Assembly: GCA_021464415.1 (NCBI GenBank)
Contig: CM038465.1
Location: 18,693,839 to 18,757,838, forward strand
Length of the DNA stretch: 64,000 nt
Reading direction: 5' to 3'
DNA from: Lonicera japonica
Lineage: Eukaryota; Streptophyta; Magnoliopsida; Dipsacales; Caprifoliaceae
Below the pieces are notes generated by a model that did no database searches, had not been told where the DNA came from, and saw only the letters and a list, made by a program, of their open reading frames with translations. The position numbers were made by a program, and so were the translations under genes. How positions within the stretch are numbered: the first letter of the stretch is position 1; each line of letters begins with the position of its first letter. Positions 45,545 to 58,842 of this stretch are shown piece by piece.

Positions 45545-46305
45545 TAAAAGATACACATTCTCTTACCTTTAACCCCAATAGACCCAATCTCACTCTAGGA
45601 AATCAAAGTTTATACAATAAACTCTCTCCCCAAATAACTAGAATTTTCTCTCTTCCCTTGGTGCTCGATGCTAGGCACAAAAAACCCTTCATATATTCTT
45701 CTCTATCTATACACCAAAATTCACCGCTTTCAAATTTAGTAAAATTGAATAAATGGAATGAGCACATCTATCACTTTCCTCATCTACAGAAGATTGATTG
45801 GCAAAGGAAATTCTTGGTGGCCAAGAAATTCCATAACAACAAAATTTCCTTTTTTTTCTTCATCCACCAATATTCCAACAATCTCCACATTGGCAATTTT
45901 TTGCCCCAAAAAAAAAAAGAAAAGAAAATACAGCTGCATGAAGTCTAAAACGGTGCCACTACTCTATTTTGGGTCCACTTGCTCTATTGAGAGCCAAAGC
46001 ACTTATGCCACTCCACCTTGATGATAATTCATGTCTAAATCATAGTCTCTATTAAGAGGATCCCCATTTGCTATACTAAAAAACGTCCATTGGTCTTCAA
46101 GTTATGTCAGCTACACATTATCCATCTACAGTTTAAGCGTATGAAAATTCACACTTCGAATGGATATTTTTCCAGGAATATTTTTAGTGACATTTTACAT
46201 GCGTATTTTGTGACAATGTTGATCCGTTAAGGATAATTTTTGCAGTGCAATAGCTGAAGTCTTTTACAAAAATACCATTGTTATCATACTTGAGTTGGTT
46301 TTAGT
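45545..46305. other. TNL2-specific segment of intron 1, unclassified
   Basis: At this point TNL1 (25170-25700) carries a different sequence, while both flanks are homologous. It contains CCAACAATCTCCACATTGG and A-rich tracts. The short frames at 45658-46021 do not look like a known protein. It may be an old LTR fragment. Confidence 0.3.
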
Positions 46306-46465
46306 CACGTACTTGAAACATAATTTATTGATTAGTATTATATTTTATTCATACATATTTTTTTTTGTAAGAATGGGTAGCTCTAATGCGATTCTTATTT
46401 TATTGGTAAATATCAAATTAAACTTTTAAACAAAAAGTTCATTGACAAAGAAGAAACTAAAATTA

Positions 46466-48256
46466 TGTAACGACCCAAAATATCTCATATAAGCAGTATA
46501 ATGAGAAGTTTCTTATTATATATGTGGTTGCAATGACTTAATTTACAACTTGAGCTAACCATTTGAGGGAGAACCCGGGTAGTTATGTATGGTATCAGAG
46601 CGGACCCAGAACCGCTATCATGTAACGTATATATGGGGGGTGCATTATTTGTGATAATATTTGAAGAGAAAAAATGATAATGATAAATATTCAGGAAGCC
46701 GCCTTGGGTGCATATATTGTGAGGCTGTACGAATTGGTTGAAAGCACATTGTTTATGATAATATTTGAAGAGAAAAAATGAAAATGATAAATATTCAGGA
46801 AGCCGCCTTTATCTCTTCATTTATTAAAACAAAACCATTTTATACTCGATTTGAATTTCGGGAACGAAATTTGTTGAAGGAGGTTATATTATGACAACCC
46901 AAAATTTTAACAAACATATGGATTTTGCTTACTTAGTGTATAAAATTGGGAATCAATTTTTCGTATCCTAATTTGTTTTATGACTTCATATGTATTAAAT
47001 CTAGAAATATGTTACTCTGTTATTTTATGACGTGGTGTATCATTTTTTATGCTTGATCGTTTGATAATTGTAGTTTTGCAACTTGATTGGAGTTTAAATT
47101 TTTAGATACCTCGTTAATTAAAATTTTGTGGATGGAATTTATTTAATGGGATAGATTGTAAAACCCTAAATTTTTAGAAATTAATTTATTTAAAAAGAAA
47201 TAAATAAATAAATTTAAGGACATAGAATTTGATATTCAAATGATTTTGATTTGGATTTTGGATCGTTGACAACTTGTGATAATTATTCAATGTATCTATT
47301 TATAGTTAATTATTCTTTTGTTTGAATTTTAAATTACAAATATGGATATATTGCATATCATTATAGGAAAATTCCTTTGGTTATTTTGTTACCTAAACTT
47401 TTGGTGTAACTAATATCATTTTATTATTTTCCTTCTTTTATTTATCTTTATTACTTTAATTAACTGGAGAGTATTCTAGAACCTTCTTCGTTACGGAGTA
47501 TTATTTAAAGACAATTAGACAAAAGGGGTTGGAGGAAGGAAGAAAAAAATAAAATAAAGCCGAGAGTGGAGAAAGAATGAAGGAAGAGAAAAAAATAAAA
47601 ATGAAAGACATGAGCTAGGAAAGTGGGTCTGCTAAGACTTAGAGGATGTGGAAAAAATAATTACGCGGCACAATTTATTTTTATTGATAATTTGAGATAG
47701 GGGTGTAATACCTTATTGAGTCGTTATTCAATTTTATGATATCCTAATTTTATTTACTTGAATAAATTGGTATGTGACACATGTCTTTGTGATAATATTC
47801 GATATTATGGTTTGTTCGTTATTGGCATGCATTAACATCTACGTTGTTTATGTTTATTATAAATAGATTGAGTAGAGCTCATATGTTATTTAAGATCTTA
47901 TTGGCCTTCGTGCTCACCCCCTACCAGAATCTATTTTGCATGTTTGATACTAATTGTAATTTGATCGCAGTAGTTTTGGAACTTTCGCTACTCCATTTAC
48001 TTTGTGTTGATACTTTGTATTTAAATATTTATATTATTTATTCTATTGTATTTGAGTTTGGGATGGTTAGATTCTCCGGCCAATTTAATATTTCTTTTCC
48101 AAAAGGCATTGTATCTCTATTTCATTTTTTTATTAATTTTTTATTCTTATCATTTAGACTGTAATAATAAAGTTCAAAAAATGTTCATTTTCCATACAAA
48201 AATCTCACTATTTTACTTAAATTTTATAACTCACAGTCCAAAAATTGGGTCGTGAC
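46466..48256 (+). mobile_element. LTR-retrotransposon remnant in TNL2 intron 1
   Basis: The insertion starts TGTAACGACCCAAAA and ends TTGGGTCGTGACA, with TNL1-homologous intron sequence on both sides. Inside are an initiator-Met primer-binding-like TGGTATCAGAGC (46590-46601), a 55-bp phrase (GATAATATTTGAAGAG...AAGCCGCCTT) present twice, a polypurine-like TGAAGGAGG (46875-46883) and then TGACAACCCAAAA (46892), like the 3' LTR start of Tekay-type Ty3 elements; 46892-48256 would be that LTR. No gag or pol remains. The left 125 bp is not an obvious copy of the right LTR end, so the internal order is uncertain. Confidence 0.5.
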
Positions 48257-51200
48257 AAATTATATATATATATATATATATATCATAAGATTCAGTTTGC
48301 TAATCTATTTTTTTTCTTGTTTTATGGAGATCATATAAAACAATGTAAAAAAGTTCTTCTAAAATACTCATAAATATAATTTTGAAATAATTTTTTTTGG
48401 CTGAGTGCCCAAAATTTATAATAGTCGAATATCTCAATTAATCAATTTAATTCTTTAAAGGTGGCAACAAAATATAATTAAACCTAATTAAAAAAGGCAA
48501 TTTTTTTATGTATTTTTAATCCCACTAGAAATGGGATGAACTAATCCCCTCTTAGGCGGGATAGTTATATTCGATTTTTTTTGGGATAAAAGGTATATAT
48601 GTGGGATTAATAATATTAAAGTTATATTAATATGAATTTTATTGTATTTTTCCTATAATATACTTGTAGTAATAGTTTTAAATATAAACATTTATGCTAA
48701 TATGAATTATAGAAAATATCTATTTATTAATTTCGTATTAATACATGAAAAAAATATCAAATTAAAACTTTTGACAAAAATTGAGTTGTGTTTATATATT
48801 TAGTAATTTTAAAATTTATTTTTTTACTTATTATTAATATAACATTTTTAATATATTATGGATTTATTTTATCATATTAATGATTTTTTAAACTCTAGTG
48901 AAATCCTGGTCATTTTATTTTAAATTTCGGTTAATATATCATTGTTCTATTTTGTTGTCAAGCAAATGCCTATGTGAAATTCAATTTATTTTCTTTCATT
49001 TTACTCTATGAAGCACACACACATACGGTACCAGAATCACGTTTCGACATGATACGCGGTTTGCAAATTTTTCAAAATGCAGGATACAACATGTGGGAGT
49101 ATTTTCGTAATTATATAGAGAGGGAAACCTTCTTTATAACCTAAATTTATATGTATATATATGTATATATATTATATATGCAATAAACATTTAAGAATTC
49201 AACAAAACAAAACTAATTTGCATCAATAAGCTAAATACTCAAAATGATTATTGTCACAATTCACCACATAATTAAAGCATAAAGTATACATAGACCAAAT
49301 TGTTTCACATAATAATAAGAGAGAAAAAAAGGGAAAATATAGAGATAACAATCATAATCTACTCAATATCACAAAGTCGACTCAACGTCAACCGTTTTAA
49401 CATCTTCAACTACATCCCCAAATATATGAAGATAACAATCATAATCAACTTAATAGACTAAGTTTATTTTTATTTCATTTTTTATTTAAAGCCTCAATAT
49501 TTTAAGTTATTTTACTTTGATCCATTTTTAAGTTTAAAAATTTATAAAAAGACACCTCCAGCATATCGGATTCACGTGTCGGGACGCATCGGGATTAAAA
49601 AAATAAAAAATTAACCCAATACTCTCTGATTCCCGTGTCGTCCACGTATTGGGGTGTATTAGACGAGTATTGGGTAGGATTCGTGGCCTCCGAAAGAGGA
49701 TTCATGCCTCATAGACTTTACCTCATTTTTTTCGAAATCACTTTCTTGTACAACTTTTCTCACAACCAAATGGACACTTAGGCTCCGTTTGATAATAAGA
49801 TGAAAAATAGTAAGAAAAATAATATATTTTGGTGAGAAGTTATAAAATAAAGGAGGATGGAGGACATATGCTAAAAAAACATGATCATGCGATGGAGAAC
49901 ATCTCACCACATCCCTTAACTTATTTTTCATCATCTCACCCAAATTAATTGTTTTTCTTATCATTTAATTTATTATCGTTATATATATATTTTATGTTAT
50001 TTAGTATTAACTCACGTTAGTTTTGTGACTTTTGTTCGTTATGAATGAGTTATTGTCGCCCTTGTTTTGCATATAGTTAAATAAAAATCATATATGGCTC
50101 TTAATTATTATTGAGCAAGAATTACAAAATTCCTCTAAACTCAAATTACGTTTAATATCTATGATTCTAAAAGTTGGGATTTAGTTACTTGACATCTTAA
50201 CGCGAAAGGGTTGAATAATATATATTTTGACTGCATCAAGCTAATATATACATAGTTTTCTATTTGTTTCTTTAGATAAAATTTTCATTGATGGCTGACA
50301 TGTCCTTTCTAATCTACAGGCATGAAGCGAAATGTATCGATTTTGTTGTCAAAGAGATTCGGAGTAAACTGCCACATACAATTTCAAGTGTAGATGAGCC
50401 TCTAGTCGGAATAAAGTGTCGTATAGAAGAGGTAACTTCATTGTTGGATGCAGAGTCGAATGCTGTTCGCACTGTTGGCATATGGGGATTGAGTGGAATA
50501 GGTAAAACAACTTTAGCAAGAGCTGTTTTCGATAAAATTTCACATCAGTTTGAAGTTGCCTGTTTTCTTCATAACGTTGGAGAAGTTTCAAGGAAGGATG
50601 GTCTCGAACGTTTGCAAGAGCAACTTCTTTCCAAAGCCCTAATGGTAAATGACTTGCGGATAATGAATGTTTATGAAGGAATCAATCTAAGTAAGAGCTT
50701 GCGCTTTAAATGTGTTCTTCTCGTTCTTGATGATGTTGATCATTTATACCAATTAGAAGTGTTAGCTGGGGCGCATTGCTTGTTTGGTCCTCGGAGTAGA
50801 ATTATTATAACAACAAAGGATAGGCATTTTCTTGTTGCACATGGAGTGGATGAAACATATAAGGCAAGATTATTAAATGATGGTGAAGCTATTCAACTTT
50901 TTAGTTGGAATGCCTTTAAGGATATTCGTCCTACAGACGATTTCATCGGCCTCTCAGATCAAGTAATACACTTTGCCGGTGGCCTTCCTTTAGCTCTTAA
51001 AGTATTGGGTTCCACACTATGTGGCGAAAACTTTGCTTTTTGGAGAGCTTTATTGGAAAAACTAAGCAAAGAAGGCCCGGATGGCGATATTCTTAAAAAA
51101 CTTAAAATAAGTTTTGATGGTTTAGACAAAAACGTGCAGGAAACCTTCCTTGATATTGCATGTTTCTTCGAAGGACAGGAGAAAGAACATGTATCAAGAA

Positions 51201-54105
51201 TACTCGACAGCTGTGATTTTTACCCGGATTATTCTATACCTATTCTCGTTCATAGATCGTTGATATATGTTTCAAAACAAAATGAACTTTGCATGCACCA
51301 ATTGATACGAAAAATGGGTCGGCACATTGATCGCGAGAAGCCTAGAAGGTTGTGGCTTACTGATGACGTTGTACGTGTATTAAAAAGCAGCATGGTGAGT
51401 TCTTCAAACTACAAACTTCCACCTTCCATTTGGATTTTAATTAAGATGTTTTGTATATGTATAGCGTATATATTTCTTTAATTTGTTACTGATTATATAT
51501 ACTCTATATCTTGGTTGTTAGGGTACAAAAAACATTGAAGGCATATTACTGTGTCCCCAACGTGAACGGAAACACATAGACATTGCGATCGAAGCCTTTA
51601 GAGAGATGCACAAACTAAGGCTATTGGAAGTTCATAATGTTTGGACTCCTCGAGTTCCTGAATATCTTCCGAGTCAGCTACGGTGGCTTATTTGGGAAGA
51701 ATATCCTTCAGAATCTCTGCCACCAAGGTTTGAAGCAAACAATCTTGTTGGACTTCAATTATATCGCAGCAGCATAGAGCGACCTTGGAAGGGGGGAAAG
51801 GTAACATTTTCGATCACACTCGTTTAAAGATACATTAATTTCAACCTTGCTGGTGGCTTAGAATTAAACTCGTTACAATTTAATTCATTGATTATTTGAA
51901 TATGTAACATAAGAAACTCTATCATGAATTTTGCTATGTTGATTATATTTTGAAAAAGAAAGTGGACTCTTAATTTATGACATTTTAAAAAAGGACCGGT
52001 GGATTTTAAATTCAGGGTGATGGATTACTTGTCAAGAAAATAACAAAAGATAAACAAAAGAAGTTTCAACAACTTGGGCAAGTAAACACGGCCACTGCAA
52101 TCTGTAAAATTCATGAGACTCGCTGTTTATTGTTTTCACTCAACTACTTTTAGTACAAGCTAATTAATCAAATGCACAACACATGATTAATTAATCAAAT
52201 TCAACAGTAGCTTTTCCTTTGTTGTTGTTCCTAACAGATGATGGAGAAGTTAACGTACATTGACCTCGCTTATTCTCAAAAGCTAATCAAGACACCAGAT
52301 TTTACATGGACCCCAAATCTAAAGAGTCTGATTCTTAAAAGGTGTGAAAGTTTGGTAGAGGTTCACAAGTCTGTTGGATTTCTCAAAAATCTAGCATGCT
52401 TAGATTTAGAAGGCTGTAGTAATCTTAAAAGCCTTCCAAATAGTATCAATTCGGAATCTCTTGAGACTTTCATACTGAGTGGCTGCCACAAAATAAAAAA
52501 GTTCCCTGAGATCTCTGTGATTATGGAACATTTACCAATGCTTCTTTTGAAAGAAACTGCTATAAGAGAGCTACCCTCGTCAATTGAACACCTCCCCAAC
52601 CTTGTTTTGATAGATTTAACTGACTGCAAAAATTTAGCAAATCTTCCCAGTACCTTTTGTAAGTTGAAACGTTTGAAACAACTCTTTCTCTCAAATTGCT
52701 CAAAATTTGAAAAATTACCAGAGAATCTGGGATACTTGGAATCATTAGAAGAGCTGCATCTAGAAGGAACTGCAATTAAAGAGGTACCCTCATCAATTGA
52801 ACACCTCAGCAGGCTTGTTTCGCTACGTCTGTGTCAGTGCAAGAATCTTCCTAGTCTTCCGAATGCCATTTGTAAGTTGAAATGTTTGGAATATCTCTAC
52901 CTGTCCGGGTGCTCAAAACTTGAAACATTACCTGAGGAGCTTGGGAGTTTGGGATGTCTAGTGGAGCTTTATTTGGATGGAACTGCTATTACACAACCAC
53001 CACTTTCCATTGGAGGTTTGAAAAATCTCGGTTTCTTACGCTGCTGCAAGAGCCCTCAACCAAATACTTCACCTTTTGCATTATTGTTTCCCTTGAAGAG
53101 AAAACGTCAAGAAGACTCCATGAGGAGTTTGGTGTTGCTTTCTGTATCGGGTTTGCATTCGCTATACTATCTAGATATCAGTGGTTGCAATATGTTTGAT
53201 GGAGCGATCCCTAGTGATCTTGAGCCAATGTGCTCTTTGATGTTTTTATATCTCAACAGAAACAATTTTACCAATATACCAAGCCTCAATCAACTTTCTC
53301 AACTTATACACCTTCACTTGGATGATTGCAAAATGCTTGTTGCACTCCCAGAGCTTCCATCAAGTATAAAAACTTTGAGTGCTAATGATTGTCCGTCATT
53401 GAGGCTCTTTGCAGATCGGTTTGCTAACAGCAACGAAGTGTGCGAGGTCTCATTCAGAAATTGCTTGCAATTGCTCAAGGAGGCGGCCAATGGAGATAGT
53501 AGGAATATAGCTAGTACCTTGTGGCAGCATATGATTCAGGTTCTCTATTTTCATATACATGTATAATTTTCATTTTTTTGGGGTGTCAGTATACACATAA
53601 AGTAATTAAAAAGTACAGACTACTGACTGAACGACTGGCCTGATTATCTTGGTACAGGGAAGTCAGGTTGAGTCGTATTGGCAAAGCATTATACTTCCAG
53701 GAAGAGATATTCCAGAGTGGTTCTGCAAGCAGACTACAGGGACTTCAATTTCATTGAAGCTTCCTTCAAATTGGTCTCATGATAATTTCAGGGGATATGG
53801 GTTTTGTGTAGCTTTTGACCCAATGCACAGAGCATATTCTGGCAGACGAAAAACCGTCGCAGGTGTTTGGGTGGAAGTCACTGTCAGAACCTGTACTAAC
53901 CGTGAACACCGTCTCCATGTAAATCCAAACTTTATTATAGGTGGAAACAAAAATATTAGCATGGAGCATGTGTGTCTGGCCTACAAAACTTTTTTCCAGC
54001 TGCATGAATTTTGTGACTAGAATGATTGGTGTGAAATTGAGGTTTCGATTAAAAATTCAAGCCCAAATGCTGCTGTGGTGACAAAATGGGGAATGGGGCT
54101 AGTTC

Positions 54106-54621
54106 CAGGGGCGAAGCTGTGTAGGGGCAGGGGGGAGGAGCTGCCCCTCCTTGGGTTGGGGCATTTTTTTAAATAAATAAATATTTTAGGGATTTATGTG
54201 CATAAAAATAAACTTAAGGTGACCTAACTGTAAGATACAAAAACTTAAGGAATGGTTTGTAAATATTAAACCTAATTAATTAAAAGGTTGCCACTACTCA
54301 TTTATCTTCTTCTGTCTGCCGCTTTAGTACTTTCACTATTCACTATTTCTATTTCTTCACTCATCTCTCAAACCTCTCTTTATCTGCACCATTTTTTTAC
54401 CACCATCATTTACCAATACTTCCAAAATATGAAAAACCGTAAAATGTTAATTATTGTAATTTATCATAATTGTTCGCATTTGTTATTTAAGTTGTATGAA
54501 CTTTTATTATTAATAATATTATGTTTGTGTTCAAGTTTCATGGCTTTAAATATGATTTAGCGTTTTTTGATTTTCTATCAAATTTTGCCTCCCGGTGATC
54601 AATTTCCTGGCTTCGCCATTG
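54106..54621. mobile_element. hAT-like MITE inside TNL2 last exon
   Basis: It starts CAGGGGCGAAGC and ends, reversed, CAATGGCGAAGCC, flanked by GCTAGTTC (54098-54105) and GCTAGTTT (54622-54629), an 8-bp target duplication with one mismatch. TNL1 has the uninterrupted coding sequence. It has no transposase; the frame at 54288-54560 is hydrophobic by composition only. Confidence 0.75.
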
Positions 54622-54891
54622 GCTAGTTTCTAAGTACCGAAGAGTATATATCGAACCATATCATAAAGACGATGACGATGTGGTGTGATGGTTCAACATA
54701 TGTATATATACAATCAGCAAATTCATGTCAGGTTAATTATCCTTTGATTTGATCAACATAATAATTCTTCTTCTAGCTTTCTCCGCGAAATTCATGATCA
54801 TACTTTTTAATTTAGCTCCACTTCATTTATTATTTTTTATTTTTTGGGAGCAACTCCACGTAATTTCTTATCAAAACTGTATATATATATA

Positions 54892-55258
54892 TGTTGAATC
54901 TATTGTATAAGAGAAAATAAATAAACAGAAAAGAGATAATACGAGAGTTGTATTAATAATTGTGCGATTATAAAGACTCTCAAAGTGGGTATATATAGAA
55001 CTAAAACTAAACCCTAAGATGAAAATAAAGGAAAGGAAATAAAATATACTCCCCAAATAATATAATATTATTTTCCAACACTTCCTCTCGGGACATGTTA
55101 AACAAACATGGCCAGCTTGAAACAAATTAAAGCTAGAAATGGTGGCACAACCATTGAGTAAAGTACTTTTCAAGAATTAGTGTTCACTGAACTGCCCACC
55201 AACACTGTTCACTGCACTATTCACCGAGGTAGAAGATGAAATTGTTCACCACTCTTCA
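54892..55258 (-). mobile_element. Truncated copia-like element downstream of TNL2
   Basis: 54892-55080 matches the left LTR of the 32013-33380 element but lacks part of its middle. CTTCCTCTCGGG after it would be the polypurine tract on the minus strand. The internal phrase TGAACTGCCCACCAACACTG also matches 32917-32936. The right LTR and primer-binding site are lost by a deletion ending near 55258. Confidence 0.65.
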
Positions 55259-55563
55259 GCCTTCTTTTCTTGTTGAATGTTTAGGCATTTTCTCTTAAAT
55301 ATTTATTATTATTGGGCATTCTTTTTAATTTTTAAACTTATATTATTTTAAAGAAAATAACTCATTAGTTAGATACACCAAACCAATAGGCATACAATAA
55401 GTGCACTAGTCGGTTTATTTTGGTTTTTATCGGTTTTATACATCAAAAACCCAACAACTATATCGACCTAATTCTGTTATCCGATTTCTTAACCAAACCA
55501 AACCGCAAAGCTTGAAAACCGCTCAATTCGGGTTGGTTCGTTTCGGTTTTTTGCACACCCCTA
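55259..55563. mobile_element. 5'-truncated hAT MITE (partner of 35982-36530)
   Basis: TTGTTGAATGTTTAGGCATTTTCT onward matches 36222-36530, ending GCACACCCCTA followed by GCCAAGAC (55564-55571). The left end is missing and joined directly to the copia fragment. Confidence 0.65.
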
Positions 55564-55781
55564 GCCAAGACAATTACTCATTATAATTTATCATTAAGAA
55601 AATTGATGAATAATTTCAAGGACTGTCAGAGACATCATCGCATCACCATTCGAGATTTTTATTTAAGACTCGACATTGAAGAAGATTTTTAATTGCATAT
55701 CTTTGAACATGTTTATATATATGTCCATGTTCTTGATACATCCATTTCATATTTACATCGGAGATCACTCTCTATCACATG

Positions 55782-58287
55782 CAGTGTTTTAAATAGCGCG
55801 CAATGTCGCGCGCTATAGCGTTAAAATTCATCCCACTGCAATGTAACGTGCTTCAAATAGTGGAGGGCTCAAATAGCGTACACTATTTGATGATGTGGCA
55901 CGTTAATTACAAAATTGCGTATGCAAAATACGCAAAATAGGTTATTGCGTACACTATTTGAGCAGAGGAAGCAGAAGTAGAAAATAGAGGAAGAACGGAG
56001 GAAGAAGAAGAGGGGAAGATAGGAAGAAGCATAAAAAAGAGGAAGATAGAGAATTCTCAAATCTTAGTAATTCTCTTCTTACCTCCGGTGTCAAGAAAAC
56101 GAGATGCAGATAGAGATGATGCTCGGTAATGGAAGAGGGAGAGAGCTAGAAGATGAAGTTTGAGGGAGGCGGCCGTAGGATTGGGAATGTCGGTTAAAAG
56201 TAGGGTTTTGAATTTATTGATAAAATAACTTAATTAACTTTGGTTGTATTCATATTTATAAAACTATTTTCAATTTTAACACCCCCACCCCCCCCCCCCC
56301 CAATTTTCTTGTGGGTGATTTTATTTTTATCTACAATATCTCGCAATTAATTCGCGTTATTAAGTTAATCCGCATTGCCTACTAAATTAATCCACGAATG
56401 TGGATAGACTGAAAAAAAATATTATTGATTTAATTATATAAATATTATTTTTTTCATGATTTAATATTAAAGAATCCACTAGATTAATAAGTATATCCAC
56501 TTTAATTAAATAAATAAAAATAGGGGTTATTAGTTTTAAGGATAAATATTCCTTTCTCTATCTATTTAAGGACACAACTTTTATACCAATAATTTAAGGT
56601 CAAAAGTTTTGGTTAAAGTACAAACTTTTATGGATAAAGAATTAAAATTAAATTAATATAACTACAAAACTAATTTATATTATTGTTATTCCTATAATAT
56701 CACTATCATCTAGTTGATTATTAAACTAATCTAAACTTCTAAAATCTTGCTAGAAACTAATATATATAAAAAATCAAATTCAAATTTCAAATTTAAATAA
56801 TCAAATAACTTCTAACAACTTAATCAATCACTAAAATCTAGAAAATCAAATAATTAAAAATTTAAATTTCAACATTAAAATAAAATTAAACAACCTAATC
56901 AAACTAATTAGTAATTAACAAGGGATATTTTATTTCTATCCGTGAAATTTGTTGATCTATCCCTCTTTTTTAGGTTTTACAAAGATAATCTCTATTGCCA
57001 GACCACTAAGTTTAACCACATTGTTGGATAAACTTACAAAAATCAATATTGGCATAATTTTTTAAAAATAGTGGTTCTTTTTTATTTAATTGTAAATTAT
57101 CCACCAAATTTTTACTTCTATCCACCATCATATAATATATCAAAAACTAAACATAAATTGTATAATAAAATGATATTTCTAATATATATAATTTACTGTT
57201 AATTATATCCACTATTCGGACTCAAAAGTATACTATAAGATTAGACTATAATCTATAATTCACGTTTGTTTTTAGAATTGAGATTACATAATAATTCACA
57301 TTACTCTTGGAATAGTAATTAGATAGTAAGTATACTTTGAAATATTTTTAATATGTTTACAAAATTTAGTTCCTACCTAGAAGCAAATTAAAATTATAAC
57401 TTAATTACAGATTCATGATGGCAAACAAGAAAACAAGCATATACTATAATTGAATATTCTTCCTTTGACTTGAAAAGATTGAGATTGAAGGAAACAATGT
57501 TTATTGCATCCACTAATTCTTAATTAGTTTTTTAAGTTCCAATATATACTACTTTATTTTTATTTTTTAAAGCCCTCATTCTATACAAAAAAAGAAAAAG
57601 AAAATAATAAACTCATTTGTTAAAAAAATTATTTGTTAGTGTTATAATGTAATAATATAAATTAATTCCGCCCAGTTTTGTAATATTGTACGTATGTTTT
57701 TGATGAATAATGAATATAAAGTACTTGTATCAATATATCTTTTAAAAAAATAAGAAAATATATTATAAAGGAAATATATTATAATTAGGAAACTAATTTT
57801 AAAAGTAAATATATTTAAAGGAAGTATTTTCTAGTTAGGAAACTATTTATAAAAATAAATATATTTAAAGTATTATTAATTGGTGGATATACTTCTTAAT
57901 TTTTATAAGGAAGTTTTTAGAAGTTTGTTTCAATATTAACATAAATCAAGGGTGGATAAACTGAAATAATCCGTAGATAGAAATAAAATTACCCTTTTCT
58001 TATTTTGTACCCCTTTTTTGAAACATTTACAATATTTAATCTATCTTATGTCTTTTTATTATTGTAAAGGCCTTTTAATGTTTTATTAATTAGTAATTTA
58101 GTACTATTTTATTATAAATAAATAATAATAAATATATATGTAATTTACTAATATTTTTTGGTATAATGTTTTTTTAATTATAACGCTATTCATGTCCGAA
58201 TAACTTACGCTATTACACTATTTATTTGAGCTACACTATAGCGGAACCAAAAAGTTACGCATTACGCTATCGTAATTTAAAACACTG
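55782..58287. mobile_element. hAT transposon, non-autonomous, 2.5 kb
   Basis: The termini CAGTGTTTTAAAT and ATTTAAAACACTG are inverted repeats, flanked by a perfect 8-bp duplication ATCACATG (55774-55781 and 58288-58295). The empty site is near 36766 downstream of TNL1 (TATCACACGTAATC). Subterminal phrases AATAGCG / CGCTAT recur near both ends. The interior is AT-rich and shows no transposase; short frames carry no BED or dimerisation-domain pattern that I recognise. Confidence 0.85.
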
Positions 58288-58339
58288 ATCACATGTAATC
58301 TAATTTTATATTCTTATAATTATTATGCTGAATGTGCAG

Positions 58340-58420
58340 TTCTCTAAAATTCAAGGAGTGGAGTAGATTGTGAACCAGAGATGGGGAAGACCAAGGAGCA
58401 ATTAATCACATAAAATGTTT
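58340..58420 (+). other. Possible TNL2 3'-UTR exon
   Basis: Follows GAATGTGCAG and matches the putative TNL1 terminal exon at 36819. The hAT element lies about 50 bp upstream, close to the inferred acceptor. Confidence 0.3.
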
Positions 58421-58718
58421 AGGCATCAGTCTCCTTTTCTTCCTCTTCCTTCTCTTTAGACTACCTGATCAATTTATCTACCATTTGTATAATAACAATG
58501 AATAAAAAACTCTACTACATATTTTGTACTTGAACTATATATTTTCTGCTTGGGTTAGTGACTTATTTTTACATCTGGAAGTTATATATTCCTCGGTCTG
58601 GACCATTTATGTAATTGATTGATTTATATTGAAGTATGAGGTCAAACAACTAATTAAGAGCTCAATTAATATCGAATGAGATGTATCTTTTGGCTTCATT
58701 CTAAATTTTTTGGAGTTA

Positions 58719-58842
58719 TATATTATTATCATTATTATTGTTATTATTTTTGTTATTGTTATTTTTATTGTTATTATTATTATTATTGTTGTTGTTGTTA
58801 TTATTATTATTATTATTATTATTGTTATTGTTATTGTTATTG
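58719..58842. repeat. Imperfect TTA/TTG trinucleotide microsatellite
   Basis: A run of TTATTATTG-type triplets about 120 bp long. The isoleucine/valine-rich or tyrosine/cysteine-rich open frames here are produced by the repeat. Confidence 0.85.

Larger units (their letters stand above)
43508..54688 (+). pseudogene. TNL2: tandem copy of TNL1, disabled
   Basis: Exons by comparison with TNL1: 43508-44056 (TIR), 50320-51394 (NB-ARC), 51522-51800, 52238-53560 (LRR) and 53667-54688 (C-terminal). Exons 2, 3 and 4 have exactly the TNL1 lengths (1075, 279, 1323 bp) and open frames; by eye exon 2 differs at about 37 of 358 residues. Lesions: a 2-bp loss near 43681-43686 shifts the TIR frame after about 58 residues; TAG at 54018-54020 cuts the last exon; a hAT-like element (54106-54621) interrupts it. 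NB-ARC motifs are intact, again with M-H-Q. Intron 1 is 6.3 kb with several insertions. A TIR-less NBS-LRR product could in principle be made from an internal start, but nothing here proves it. Confidence 0.88.

Noticed and set aside
54288..54560. 90-residue hydrophobic frame
   Set aside because: It lies wholly inside the hAT-like MITE in TNL2 and has no conserved motif.
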